This document shows positions 20,030 to 30,762 of a stretch of 64,000 bases of DNA, piece by piece. The position numbers were made by a program, and so were the translations under genes. This stretch comes from Dactylonectria macrodidyma (taxonomy: Eukaryota; Ascomycota; Sordariomycetes; Hypocreales; Nectriaceae), in contig JAGMUV010000030.1 of assembly GCA_020744425.1 (NCBI GenBank), positions 1-64,000 of the forward strand, written 5' to 3'. Every line of letters starts with the position of its first letter. Within the stretch, counting starts at the first letter, position 1. The notes below the pieces were generated by a model that was not told where the DNA came from, did no database searches, and was given only the letters and a program-made list of their open reading frames with translations.

Positions 20030-22840
20030 GCCATTGTCCCGCAGGGGACGTGATCATCACCACTGTGACGTGGATCATCAACACTGTGCGATGAATTCTT
20101 ATCGCTGTAAGATAGATTATCGTAACCGTCATTGCGCCGGGATATATCATTGTCCCTGCGACATGGACCATGCGTCAAGAGTTCGGTCAGCTCTTTGAAA
20201 CGTCATCGTCCTTGCATTTCTGTGGCATATTGCAGATCGAGTCTTTGAGCATTATATGCGTGCTCCGCAGATTGTCAGTTCTGCGCAACCTCGCAAGATC
20301 TCTCTTGCGAGGCCGACCGTGTCTCACAGGAGTTCCCAACAAGAAGAGGTTGGTGATAGGATACACATCGTTACTCGGATCGGCTGTACAGTACTTTGTT
20401 TCAAGAGACGTATGTAATGTCCCGTTGACCTTTCGTAGATGAAACGAATGGAGTTGAGTGATTTGGGCTGTTTTCGGGATGCGAACCTGCGGCGTATTTC
20501 TATTGGTAGTGGCAGTGGCAGGGCTGAAAAGGCTGTGCTGCAATGAAAATCCCGTGGGCGATCAGCGGTCCCATGTGTGTCTCCTTTCCGGCTAGCTTGT
20601 TGTGTGTTACAGGGCCGGAGAGCCGTTTCCAGGATGTCCGGGTGGAACAAGCCGGAGCACTATCTGTTCGTCAGTATTACGTTCTGCGACAGAAGAGGCT
20701 GAAGACGGCATCACATTCATCACGAATTTGCGACAAAACAGGATGAAAGAGATTTGTGGACCTATGGCCTGGATTCGCATGTGATTCTAATGTCTCACCG
20801 AGGGGACACGAGTCTTGCGGCTATCGGAAGTTGCCATGCGGCCTCTTCATCATGCACGTTCACAGAGACGGAAGTGATCGACGGGACGAGAGCTCCTGAG
20901 CTACGCCTGACGACTTCAGCGCAGGCCACAATTCAAGTCGCGGTTCAATTCAACTCAATTCAACTCAATTCGGCGGCCGACCGGCTCAACGCAATTCAAT
21001 CTGCGAATAGCTTTAAATTGAACTCGATTGAGGTCTAGAATAACTCTTCCAGCTTAGAGTGGCTGATATGAGGCTCCATATCCCACCTTGCTTGACCTCC
21101 AGGGCCAAACTACGACCGATTCAGCACCTCTGCCACTTATGCCCCTTCTACCGTCGAGTGTAACCCTGAGCGGGGCGCTGAGCCGCATCCCCTTGGGAGG
21201 ATTTTCTAACCAATAATAAGGTTGATTATCCTGCGGGAAGGTTGTTTTGTGGGAAGACGCCAGCCCCAAGCATGAGCCGGGGTGCACGGAACTTTCCATA
21301 TGCACGATTTGATTGGCAAGCTGTCACTCATACGGCTTGACAACGGCACCTTCCGAAGCAAGCGCCGACACGGAAATTAGCTGATACGTAAGGTATCGCA
21401 TGCAAGCTGCAGGAGGAAGTGACAATCATTGCCTTTGCTGGGGTATTTCTACGACGATGACATCTCGACTGCTCTCTGTGGAGATCGAGGATATTGGATT
21501 ATCGACGTGGTAAGATGATCCAACTACACAAGATCTGCAACTTTCCGCTGGTGGTAGCCTGCCAGTAAACATACACAACCGTCGATGAGGGAGAAGCTCC
21601 TCTGCGGTGCATTTCCGCAACGTCAAGTCGGGCTGTGTAACCTTAGTCGCTCTTCCGCCTTGGCCCGCCCCGCCGTTAGCTCGCTGATGATCCGACCGGT
21701 GCCGCGCGTTAAAACAGATCAAAAAGGGGTGCACGAGAGATACTGGACCGAAACTAGTAAGCCTGGTTTCAGGTTTCTACAGTAGCACAATTGAAGGTGC
21801 GTATAAGTGTACTCACATAGTCTTCTATAAAAAAAACTTTGATCATATTCGAAGTAATCGGGATCTCGGCATTGAAGAGAAAATAACGATCTCTCGATCT
21901 GGGTTGGATATGACGTCGAGTTCTGCTGGCGCTCCTGCGACTCTGAGTTCACCACCTTGTGTCACGCCAGAGTTTGCCGAAGGTTTGAATAGTTGGCGTT
22001 GAGGCTGAGACAAAATATCATGATTGGATGTTGGCCACCAAAGCCGACCAGGTAGCCAGGCACACGCGGCGCCATGACATTCAGGGGATTACTAGGGCAC
22101 ATTCAGCACACACCTCCTGGCTGGTTGACCCAACCCGGCCGGGCGCAAGTGCTGCCGCTGAACGACATGCGCCTGACGGGCCCGGTGCATGCACGAATTC
22201 GTCAGCAAGCCATCAACTCGTACGGCATTGCAACGGCACTTTCCGAACCAACCACAGCAACCAGTTGAACATTGAGATTTGGTTCAGCATCTTGGCTTGG
22301 ATGTTGAAAACTCGTTCCCAACCACCGGGCTGCCTGGAAACAGGATTGCCATTCCAACTGGCTCCACAATACGCTCCTCATTGGCTTCTCCGGGAAACCC
22401 TACCTCCCCAATGATCAAGTCACTCTGATTCAAAAGGGCAAACCTCTGCTGTGACAAAAGTTATTGTTTTGAGTAACAGTATGTGTATATATGCGCCGAT
22501 TGAGGGCAGATTGTGTTAACATAATGCCAAGGCACACTTTCCGAAGAGAAAATCGTGTTGTTCCATCATATGGACCCCGACAGGGAATCAGATCACATAC
22601 CGGTAGCCTGAACCTGCTGCTAATACATGGGACTACGTTATGCTTGTGGAGATTGCAGCCTTTTCATCACATGAAGCTGTAGGAAGCGATAATCATTGCC
22701 TTTTCTGAGATCAGTTATACCATTATTGAGGTGTAAGAGCATTCAAAATACACCATCTGTCACATTCAGAGTATAAGCCAATATTGCACTACGCATTGGC
22801 GGAGTGCTCATTCCCTTTTGCCGTAGCTGGCAATGCGACA
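20030..22840. other. long stretch of decayed sequence without a supported gene
   Basis: Many short open frames, none with a recognisable domain. There is internal duplication: 21312-21365 resembles 22203-22256 (GCAAGC..TCA.TC.TACGGC), and 21404-21440 resembles 22673-22710 (GATAATCATTGCCTTT-type phrase). A simple run of CAATTCAACT units is at about 20940-20972. The pattern suggests old repeats. Minus-strand frames near 20187-20543 and 21426-21734 were considered and not supported. Confidence 0.4.
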
Positions 22841-22849
22841 CTATTGCCT

Positions 22850-22980
22850 TAACTGGAAGCAGATGACCAAGCGCTGTACGATACTAACAGGCTCTAGGGA
22901 ATGGACTAAAGAAGAAATGATGGCGTATCTTGACAGGGATAAGTCAGAAAACGAGCGTATTGACGCCTAAGTAGAGAATG
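22850..22980 (+). pseudogene. short 3' fragment of a Mutator-like transposase
   Basis: The frame reads KQMTKRCTILTGSREWTKEE, then MMAYLDRDKSENERIDA and a TAA. This matches the C-terminal part of both Mutator-like transposases at the right end of the window (REWTKEEMMSYLDWDKAENE, REWTKEEMMAYLDWSKAEDG). Only about 38 codons are recognisable and there are no terminal repeats nearby. It is a relic of a third family member. Confidence 0.75.
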
Positions 22981-23760
22981 AGATAACAGTGCAACCCTTT
23001 TCGAGCAGACTAGGGCCGGGCGAGATCTGGAGCACGATCACATGTTGCCGCTTTTGGCCCGTGCAATTTGTCTCCAACAATTAGCGGCTCCGGTGGGTAG
23101 GTCTCTACCAATTACAAGTGCTAGATGGTGACGCCTCTGACAAGATCATGACATTCTCCTGATTACAAATAGCCAATAGGAAGGTGTTGGATACCGTACG
23201 GTCAATTCGATCACAGGGATAGTGTTCAATAGAGGGTGGATCCCAAATCTGATTAGTCACCTGCGGGGCGTTGGCTATCAGCCTAACCCCATTTACCAAG
23301 TCAGTGCGTAGTAACGGGGGGTCATGAGCGTATCTACCGTCGGGTCACGAGCGTATTGAACCAGACAGGACTAGGTGCACCACACCAGCGCTCGAGGATG
23401 CGGGGCCAACCCCTAGGGGACCAAAGCAAGATGCGATCTAGGCATCGCACTCGGAGTATAACACTACCGAGACTTGAGTTTCCCGCGCTTTGACAACCAG
23501 GCGCAATACTTGCAAGCCGTATGTAGATATCGTATATTTATGGTGGAAAAGACGTTATATAAGGGCTCGTCAATGTCATAATGACACCCTTCCCTATCCA
23601 CATACTTATTTCCACAGGTACAGTAGACTCTAAAGCAGACCTAGGTAATACTTCATGATATAAATTCTTAACAAACTTCTGTTAACCCTTGACGGCAGTG
23701 CTTCGAACGCAGCGACTTTTCGTACTATTGAAGAGATCACGACAAACAGCCTCGCGCGTC
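22981..23760. repeat. decayed sequence with a third copy of the dispersed motif
   Basis: At 23188-23240 the sequence TACGGTCAATTCGATCA followed by GGGATAGTGTTCAATA matches 39885-39938 (the end of the inverted duplication) with a few differences. The rest shows no gene. Together with 1290-1323 and 1556-1585 this marks a dispersed repeat end in the window. Confidence 0.5.
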
Positions 23761-23767
23761 GATTCGG

Positions 23768-24124
23768 ATGGCTTGCGACCAGAGTTTCGACGATCTCCTT
23801 CGTTGCGGCTTAACAAAACCGGCCGTAGAGGCCCGACTGCAAGGGCTGAAGTTGAGGAATGCTGCGCTGTCCGTCGAGATACATAGTCTCCAAGAGGAGT
23901 TCAAAAGGCTTAAGGCTCTTCTTTCAGCCCATATGACGCATAAGGACTGCTGCATAATCAGCTTGCCTTCCACAGAGCCAGAGTTGAAGGTACGTGAACT
24001 TATATCCAGACTAGGATCTACAAGCTTATTACAAAAAGTAATACGAATGTCCATCTTGATGATGAAGGATTTCCGTGCGTTTCCGAGCTTGAGCTTGACC
24101 ACGTTAGGAGATTCTGTAATCTAA
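23768..24124 (+). pseudogene. leucine-zipper fragment of an ATF/CREB-type bZIP protein
   Basis: The open frame contains LRNAALSVEIHSLQEEFKRL, KALLSAHMTHKDCCI, which has the heptad spacing and the terminal LL.AH..DC pattern of fungal ATF/CREB-type bZIP proteins. The basic DNA-binding region that should precede it is not in this frame or its neighbours. After the zipper the frame passes a possible donor (GGTACGTG at about 23990) and becomes nondescript. It is probably a 5'-truncated relic; a short regulatory protein lacking the basic region is less likely. Confidence 0.5.
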
Positions 24125-25060
24125 TAAGTAATTCCAAAAATGACCAATATGTACCATCCCCAGTGCTCCCGACGCGTATTAATCATGAGGACGATCATTA
24201 GAAAGCTAAATCCGAATAGCTGATGTTAGTAGTGGTTACTTCTGGCATGTAGAAAATATAATCACGAAATATGGTCTTAGGTCTGCTGCAATCTATAACT
24301 TTGATAAGACTGGCTTGATATCGGAATCATCCCTACTAGCATGGTCATCATAAGCGTAGAAAGGTAGAAACAGCTTAAGCAGCTGAAGGCCCTCGAGCTT
24401 TCCTTCAATATCAAAGCTGCCTGACCGGTTGAAGAAGGGTCAAGGTTGGAGCGGCCCAACAAGCCCACATCCTGGTCTCCATCAAGGCTGGTGGCATGAG
24501 GTTGTTATATTCAAGCATTGGGATATCGCTGTCGGGGTGGGGAGGCTCCTCGCCGTCCCAATTAACCACTTCGTCTACATCAACGTGGCTTAAGCCCATG
24601 ATTTCCGCCGCAGATATAATTAGTATTTTATGATATGGTTTGTGAGGAAAGGTGTTTGAGTAACTTGGGACTCCATGGCTTTGTATACTTTTTGGCAGCG
24701 TAGGCCTACACTACCGGGATACACGCTCACTGGCCTGACTACTGTCGCGGCTGCACTGGGAAATAGGGGACCCGCTTGACTCGCTATTGAACGATTCAGT
24801 AGCAATGCAGTAACTATGGGACACTACCTAGGGTTACTGGGAAGGGACCCAAATGATTGGGCGAGACATTTTAATGTTTCGAAATATTAAACTGAGCTAA
24901 GTGCTGCCGGGAATTTCTTAACATTCGATTGAGAAGTCTGCTGCCTCCTCGGGCCCTATTTTGGATGCGTCGCCGATCCAGAGCCTTGCCCCTCTTGCTG
25001 TCCTCTTTTCAGCGACTAGCAACAGCGGCAGCAAACCCTTCGTAATCGCATAGTTGAAGT
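24125..25060. other. no gene supported
   Basis: Short open frames only. A minus-strand frame at 24411-24599 (MGLSHVDVDEVVNWDGEEPP) has protein-like acidic composition but no family I recognise and no partner exon. Confidence 0.35.
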
Positions 25061-25069
25061 CGAGCGTTC

Positions 25070-25415
25070 CGGACCTTATGCAGGAACAAGGTGCTCCTAC
25101 GGAACGATTCCGTAAAGGAGACCCACTCATGATTCTGTAAGCCCACCATAATTGCCCCCCAAAGTCAAGTTCCTCATCTCCCTCGGGCCAACCGTCGGTG
25201 GATACCCCGGCGTGTGCCATGGCGGCATTGTGGCAACCATCCTCGACGAGGTCACCTCGATGCTCTTCCCCATCAACAAGGCGCACCTGTGCCGGGCGTG
25301 GGCGAACAACGTCGAGGGGCGCAAGTATTTCCTGCAGGGGACGATCGAGGATGGGGACGGGACGGTCGTGACGAGGCCGGAGGCGTTGTACATTGTCCGG
25401 AAGGAAATGTTGTGA
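25070..25415 (+). pseudogene. hotdog-fold thioesterase (4HBT) remnant
   Basis: VGGYPGVCHGGIVATILDEV is the signature of PaaI/4HBT hotdog thioesterases, with the His-Gly-Gly and Asp-Glu of the active region. It continues EGRKYFLQGTIEDGDGTVVT and EALYIVRKEML to a stop at 25415. Upstream, 25076-25138 reads QEQGAPTERFRKGDPLMIL followed by TAA, and then a one-base shift (a run of six C at 25155-25160) is needed to reach the conserved frame. The usual N-terminal part is absent. These proteins hydrolyse acyl-CoA or acyl-ACP thioesters and often accompany fungal metabolite genes, but none is seen nearby. Probably dead. Confidence 0.65.
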
Positions 25416-26179
25416 CCTGCGATGAAAGGGGAGAGAGGTATGATATGTGTTTGTGACTGGCTGTGACTAGGTGAAAAGCTCAGGAGCATGGCGATGCTTG
25501 GATAGAATGGAGCCATGACCATTAAGGATGTTTCGAGCAGTTCTGCGGGCATTCTCGCCTTATTAGCTGCAATTCTCCTTTCTGGCAACTGAGGTAGGCC
25601 CTGGTGTAGCCACCTGCCTAGTCTCTGGGGTACTTTGGGATAGGCGCTGGAGGAGTCCTTAGGTGAGTTCGGAATTTTCGGCATGGCTTAGAGTATTTTA
25701 ATTTATTTATGAGCAAGAGAAGGGTGTTGTTAAGGGAATGGCTAGACTTAAATACTTTTAGCAGCGAAGCTCAAGCTCGAGGAGGGATCTTCCCTGTTGG
25801 AGATTTAGAATTCGGGGAAGCATGAGAGCTGGTCGACATTCCTCATCGAGATTTATTGTTTGAGTTACGAAAGGCCATGGGCCTGACGTTCTCAATATAC
25901 AATGAATCTCTGCAGCTGCTTCTACCTTCGAACAAAGATGCTACTTGTAGCAGTCAGTACGTGCCTAAAACTACGCGCAGACAACCCCAAATCTCGTCCC
26001 ACATCCCAAACCTATCCCATGTCCCACATCTTCTCTCAAATCCCAAAGTCGTTTTCATATCTCAAAATCTGCCCCATATCCCAAATCAATCTCTAAATTC
26101 TCGCCGGCAAGCATGAAGGATCTACCTCTATATGACGTCAACGTCGCCAGAGGTGCCCATTTTGAGTGCGTTCTTTCGT
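25416..26179. other. intergenic, with a TCCCAAATC-type repeat
   Basis: No gene supported. At about 25985-26095 there are imperfect repeats of TCCCAAATC/TCCCACATC. The open plus-strand frame at 25856-26116 is partly a product of this repeat. Confidence 0.4.
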
Positions 26180-28426
26180 TTACTCCTGCTTTGCTCGCTT
26201 GATGGTTAAGTTACCATACAAGGCAATCCCTGGAGATATCTTCCGCTTTGATGCCCCGAGGGAAATATTATCAAGGCACTGGGACTCAACAGCTGCCACC
26301 AACTTCTCCTGTTGTCGGTTGCTTTGCCTGCTTACACAAATATCTGCGACAGAAACTGCGTCGTCGCTGGGAGAGCTAGTTCTCGATCTGTCAACCAGGT
26401 GCTCGTAGCCTCGCAGTCTCCGAAGCCAACTTTTCTCTTCCTGTTCTCCATCATCCGGTATCTCTAGGCAGCTCTGGGCCATCTCCTGCAGCTCCTCAAA
26501 GCTGATTGTATCCCTGAACGAGCGATCCTCATGAACTTTCAACACTCGTGGAAATCGCAGAGCAAAGTAGCTAACATTCGCGGGCTTGTCGAAGCCAGCA
26601 CCGACCACTTCTACTATAAACGGGTGCTTGAATAGCTCCACTGGCTGCAGCCTCCGTGTGGGCTCCAGTAAGACATCGAACTCAGGAATAGACTTGGCGA
26701 ATGGTGCTCGTGTGAAGTATCCATGGCGGTTGAGGTACGCGATGTTTTCTTTCGAGATGCCATGTCTGTCGATCGTATCGATTATGCGAAATCTCGGCTT
26801 GACGTTAAAGCGGCAGACCTCGTCCTTATTTTCGATGCACCCGACATAGAATGACGTCCACCATAGGCTACCAATACCAAGCTCATGCTCATCTGCCGCG
26901 TCGCGGCGTCCCCCAATAATGACGAAGTCTGCGGTATCACCAAGGCCTGGGATGTAATCTTTCTTGAGCTTGATGAATGGCCTGTTTCCGTTGAATGAGA
27001 AGTAGGGGTCGTCGCAACCTTTGAGCACAAATCCTTCCCACCGCTGTGTGATGGCTCGAGCGAATGTCTCACTAAGCCGTTCCGCTGCGTCGAAAGACGA
27101 GAATTTAATTACTTCGCGGGACCCGATGTCGGTCCGGCCCGGAATGCGGCGGACCAGAGATTGAAGCCGTCGTCGCCGTTCATCATGAGTCTCTAAGCCG
27201 CAGACAATGCCGTCCAGTAATAGAATATCGTAGAACATGATCATGAGATGCTCGCTCGATTCGACGGGTGAATCTCGAGCAGCTCCAAGAAACCGTCCCG
27301 ATCGTTTCACATGTCTGCGGATTTTGTGGAAAGGCTCGATTCTCCCGTCCTCGTTCCATACCAGCAGCTCGCCCTCCAAGATGCACCGCTTCTTGATCTT
27401 GCAGCCTGCTGTGTCAAGCTCAAGGCTGTCCCGCAGTGCCCGATGAATTCCCATGCGGTCGCTAGTTGAGTCTCTCCCGCTCTTGGAAAAAATCTTGATG
27501 TCGGCTCCAGATTTGTTCAGGTCGATATGGATTTGACAGTATTCTCCATCGTACTTCCTCTCCACGCTCATCCGTCTCGGCCCAGCCAATTGGCAGCAAT
27601 GCCTGATGCTCCTTGCTTTTTCATAGGTCGCACGCGCAGTCATTATCCCAGCCTGCGGCTCGAGTTCCGTACTAGCGACTTCCTTCAGCTCATCGCAAGT
27701 ACCCACGGCTGGCTGGATGGGCATATGCCGGATAGCCGGGTTGTCTAGGAGCCCCACAGCAGCTGGGATTGAATTTTGAAAGCGAAGGAGGTCAGGCATG
27801 AGAAAATGAAATCTGCTCATTACTAGCGTTTCTAGAATGCGGGCCGGGCTGTAATTCTTTGATATCATGCGGATCATCCATTTAGCCTCAGAGCTCTGCA
27901 GGACTCGGAATACTTTCGAAAGTAAGTCATTTGTACGGATTGATCGACCACACTTCGTTGTAACTCTTTCCCGTAGGCTAGCGGACGAGAACGATGATGA
28001 GGCTGCAATCTGATCGAGGATATCGTCGAGTTCTTCCAGAGTTACCTCTCGGCCGGTTCTGGATTCGCAGTCTGTTATAGCCATCACACGCTCGACAGAG
28101 GACGCAAAGTCTAAAACACCACTGGTTTTCCATCTCTGAAGATCCTTCATTCGGGATGATCCAAGGCACTGTGCGCGTTGTATAATCCCTTCCAGTTGTC
28201 GTTCTTGCAGGCCGAAGACCCTGTCGGGTCTGCGTTCGGGAAAGAGACATGACAAGAATGCAATGGCTTCTGGACCTCGCCGTGGGATGATTGCATTGTG
28301 TTTGTTGAACCAGGCAAGGATGGTAAGTGTGTTACATTCCTGGATCTTGTCGATGCTTGATGAACTCCTGGAGTTCCTCTCGAGTCTCTGGAGGAGATCG
28401 CAAAGCAATCTGAAGGGAAATGGCAT
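26180..28426 (-). CDS. ATP-dependent DNA ligase domain protein
   Basis: A 748-residue protein if started at ATG 28426 (MPFPFRLLCDLLQRLERNSR); the frame is open 55 codons further upstream, but this start opens the conserved sequence. The N-terminal about 270 residues are ligase-specific helical sequence. The nucleotidyltransferase domain carries motif I with the AMP-lysine (MSVERKYDGEYCQIH), motif III-like FYDILLLDG, motif IV WEGFVLKG and motif V PFIKLKKDY, followed by an OB-fold-like part (ADFVIIGGRRDA). The active-site Lys-x-Asp-Gly is intact and there is no frame break. It resembles a fungus-specific branch related to DNA ligase IV and lacks C-terminal BRCT repeats; instead it ends in a low-complexity basic tail. 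The function is presumably nick sealing in the nucleus, but it is not the essential replicative ligase. Confidence 0.85.
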   Translation of the reverse strand: MPFPFRLLCDLLQRLERNSRSSSSIDKIQECNTLTILAWFNKHNAIIPRRGPEAIAFLSCLFPERRPDRVFGLQERQLEGIIQRAQCLGSSRMKDLQRWKTSGVLDFASSVERVMAITDCESRTGREVTLEELDDILDQIAASSSFSSASLRERVTTKCGRSIRTNDLLSKVFRVLQSSEAKWMIRMISKNYSPARILETLVMSRFHFLMPDLLRFQNSIPAAVGLLDNPAIRHMPIQPAVGTCDELKEVASTELEPQAGIMTARATYEKARSIRHCCQLAGPRRMSVERKYDGEYCQIHIDLNKSGADIKIFSKSGRDSTSDRMGIHRALRDSLELDTAGCKIKKRCILEGELLVWNEDGRIEPFHKIRRHVKRSGRFLGAARDSPVESSEHLMIMFYDILLLDGIVCGLETHDERRRRLQSLVRRIPGRTDIGSREVIKFSSFDAAERLSETFARAITQRWEGFVLKGCDDPYFSFNGNRPFIKLKKDYIPGLGDTADFVIIGGRRDAADEHELGIGSLWWTSFYVGCIENKDEVCRFNVKPRFRIIDTIDRHGISKENIAYLNRHGYFTRAPFAKSIPEFDVLLEPTRRLQPVELFKHPFIVEVVGAGFDKPANVSYFALRFPRVLKVHEDRSFRDTISFEELQEMAQSCLEIPDDGEQEEKSWLRRLRGYEHLVDRSRTSSPSDDAVSVADICVSRQSNRQQEKLVAAVESQCLDNISLGASKRKISPGIALYGNLTIKRAKQE

Positions 28427-28591
28427 GTTGAAAATATGGCAATGAGAGGAGTGAAGTGGCAAGCACCAGCTCTCACGGCGTGTACGAATGTAGATGGTAT
28501 TAGGGAGCTTTCTGAATATCTGGCTTTCATTTAGGAGTCGGTCAGCATACTTATATAGCTGGTCCAGGCAGACTACTCGTTGGTGATTCAC

Positions 28592-29109
28592 AGGACCCTC
28601 GCCGGGGAACCCAGCCTGTTTGTGCTATTTATCCCGACCACTAACAGTAGACACCACGAGGACTCATGACGCCGTGGAACGAGGGAGAACGCAGAGGAAG
28701 GGATGTTGGGCAATGGATGACTCGGGCAACACCGGAATGAGGATAACCAACTCGGGAACTAAGGCCATCTCACCGGCATAAAGTCCTTTCGAATGCCTCA
28801 TTGCTTCCTTCTGTATGCAAGGGGATGCATGAAGTCTGGCTCATACATCACGCAGAGGCGAGGCAGACTTCGGGGAAGCCGATGCAGGGACATCACCTTG
28901 GCCTGAGACTGCCTTGGCCAACATCTCCTGCCTGATTAGTGGCGTCAAGTTGTCAATGTTAAGCCCCTTCGAAGCCAGAACAGGCCTGATATGAGGCGGC
29001 GCCAGCTGTGGGTCGAGGCTAGGACGGATCGAAAGCTCTGTTCATCAAGGCTAGCCATCCCCCAATTCCAAGCGCATATGGTCGTCCAATCCAAACTTAC
29101 TGTGACGCG
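28592..29109. other. upstream region of the ligase gene
   Basis: No gene seen. The ligase promoter probably lies in 28430-28900. The plus strand near 29020-29110 leads into the ankyrin fragment without an ATG or conserved sequence. Confidence 0.35.
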
Positions 29110-29835
29110 TGAGATTGAATAGCGCAGCTGTTGCTCGCAACGAAGAGGGTCAACCCGGATTCCAAGGACGACAACGGTCAGACACCACTATCGTGGGCGG
29201 CGGAGAATGGGCATGAGACGGTGGTGCAGCTGTTGCTTGCCATAGATAAGGTCGATCCGGACTCTAAGGACCACCACGGTGGGTCACCATTATCATGGGT
29301 GGCGGAGAATGGGCATGACGCGGTCGTGCAGCTGTTCCTCGCCATGGATAGGGTCAACCTGGACTCCAAGGACAACAGCGGTCGGACAGCGCTATCGTGG
29401 ACCGCGGAGGCGGGGGAGGAGGGGGTAGTGCAGCTGCTGCTCGCAACGAAGAGGGTCGAGCCGGATTCCAAGGACGACAACGGTCGGACACCACTGTCAC
29501 GGGCAGCAGGAAAAGGGCGTCAGGCGGTGGTGCAGCTGTTGCTCGCAACAAAGAGGGTCGACCCGGACTCCAAGGACCACCACGGTCCGACACCCCTCTT
29601 ATACGCTGCAGATATTGGGTGTAGGGGGGCAATGCAACTGCTGATCGCCACGGGTAGTATCGACCTGGATTCTATAGGCAATAACAGTTGGACGCTGTTA
29701 TTTCGGGCGTTAGAGGAAGGGCAGGAGGTGGTATTGAAGCTACTCGCCACGGATAGGGTCGACCCGATTTTTAAGCATAGCAACGGCCGGACATTGTTAT
29801 CGTGGGCGGCAGAGAAAGGGCAGGAGGCGCCTTCC
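29110..29835 (+). pseudogene. ankyrin-repeat fragment of a NLR-type or similar protein
   Basis: Seven consecutive 34-residue ankyrin repeats with a near-uniform unit (DSKDDNGRTPLSWAAENGHE, VVQLLLATKRVDP). Coding begins in mid-repeat, without start or N-terminal domain, and after about 29835 the frame runs into unrelated residues ending at 29916. Such uniform arrays usually form the C-terminus of fungal NACHT or NB-ARC proteins. The near-identity of units at DNA level (29131-29300 against 29430-29600) suggests recent repeat exchange. The fragment has lost both ends. Confidence 0.75.
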
Positions 29836-29839
29836 AATA

Positions 29840-30212
29840 CCTCCGTTTGCCTTGGTTCTGAAGGCAGTCGCGAGGTCCGGCTGAGCGTCGTGACCAGCTT
29901 TTGCAGAGGAAGATGAACTCCTGAAAGAGACCCCAATATCAACGCGAACAGTCCTTGGAACTCAGCGCGGTACTCGCCCAATAATTCCAAGGCCTTTTGG
30001 AGCATCACCCTTCCCTCGTTGATGTTGATGTTGCTACTGTTTCCCTTCCTCGGATCGATCGCATGATCGACTTCTTCTTCAACCGTTGTCGCCCTCGTTG
30101 TCGCTCTCGTGGCATATCGACTGCTTTTCGGTTCTTTCGCGGTATCCTCTAGCTTCCGTTTCATGCTTCGAAGCTTCATTGGCGTCGACACAAGGCCGCT
30201 CGGTCCCACCAA
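29840..30212 (-). CDS. unrecognised ORF joined head-on to the ankyrin fragment
   Basis: The minus strand begins MVGPSGLVSTPMKLRSMKRK at 30212, or MKLRSMKRKLEDTAKEPKSS at the next Met, with a basic bipartite-like segment (KRKLEDTAKEPKSSRYATRA) and a helical part (VMLQKALELLGEYRAEFQGL, FALILGSLSGVHLPLQKLVT). Beyond about 29840 it becomes antisense of the ankyrin repeats, so its true end is lost there. The composition looks like a real nuclear or repeat-encoded protein. I do not recognise it. Confidence 0.4.
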
Positions 30213-30239
30213 GGTCTAAGCCTAAGAGGCCCTATAAGT

Positions 30240-30762
30240 TAAGTTAAGTGGCAGGTTGTTACGGCCTGGTCCTCCGGAACAGCGATAGGCTTAAAACAGC
30301 TAGTGTGCCCAATAGTTGCTACAATAGCGATTATTGACCAATCTTTTGCCCTATGGTACAGCGGTCTAGCACAACCGTTACACAGGTACCCTCATCCTAC
30401 GATTGGAATTAGTATAATAAAACTGAGGAAGATTAGATATATATAGCATTATTTTCTATAGTTATAAGAGCTAGAACTGCAAGCTGAAAGACCAACAAAT
30501 ATATAGAGACTGCTTAGTAAGAGCTGGCTACTTATAGAAGCTAGGAGGATGTAAGTGTTGAATAATGGCAAAAGGAAGCTCATGGAAGTAGCTTGAAAGG
30601 CTGATAAATATTGTCATCAAAGATGACAGTTGCCACCTATTGCCACAGGCTTAGCAAGCAGCTTCTAGTTGATTCCACATAGCACAGAAAAGGCATATAG
30701 AGCTTGCTCCGAGATGAAATACCAACCGACCCCAGTGTCAGTCACCCGCACTCTTACGGTTC
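30240..30762. other. AT-rich intergenic stretch
   Basis: 30400-30600 is AT-rich with no long open frame. No tRNA found although TGGTACAGCGG near 30354 looks like an A box; no B box follows at the right distance. Confidence 0.4.

Larger units (their letters stand above)
17150..20030. repeat. degenerate minisatellite of TTTAGTCAAA and GTCCACTTCTG units, invaded by two elements
   Basis: Outside the two insertions (pogo element 17360-19475, MITE-1 copy B 19549-19957) the sequence consists of imperfect copies of an about 17-18 bp unit, roughly TTTTAGTCAAACGCCCAG, and of an about 14 bp unit, AGTCCACTTCTGT. The second unit occurs at both outer ends (17150-17215 and 19978-20020) and the first in the middle. 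Removing the insertions leaves one continuous array of roughly 350 bp. No coding role. Confidence 0.75.

Noticed and set aside
24918..25684. Minus frames of 122 and 185 residues
   Set aside because: They lie antisense to the thioesterase signature and have no domain of their own.
29178..29632. Minus and alternative plus frames with Ser/Thr-rich or Gly-rich repeats
   Set aside because: Periodic by-products of the ankyrin repeats.
30354..30395. Possible tRNA
   Set aside because: Only an A-box-like string; no B box or cloverleaf.
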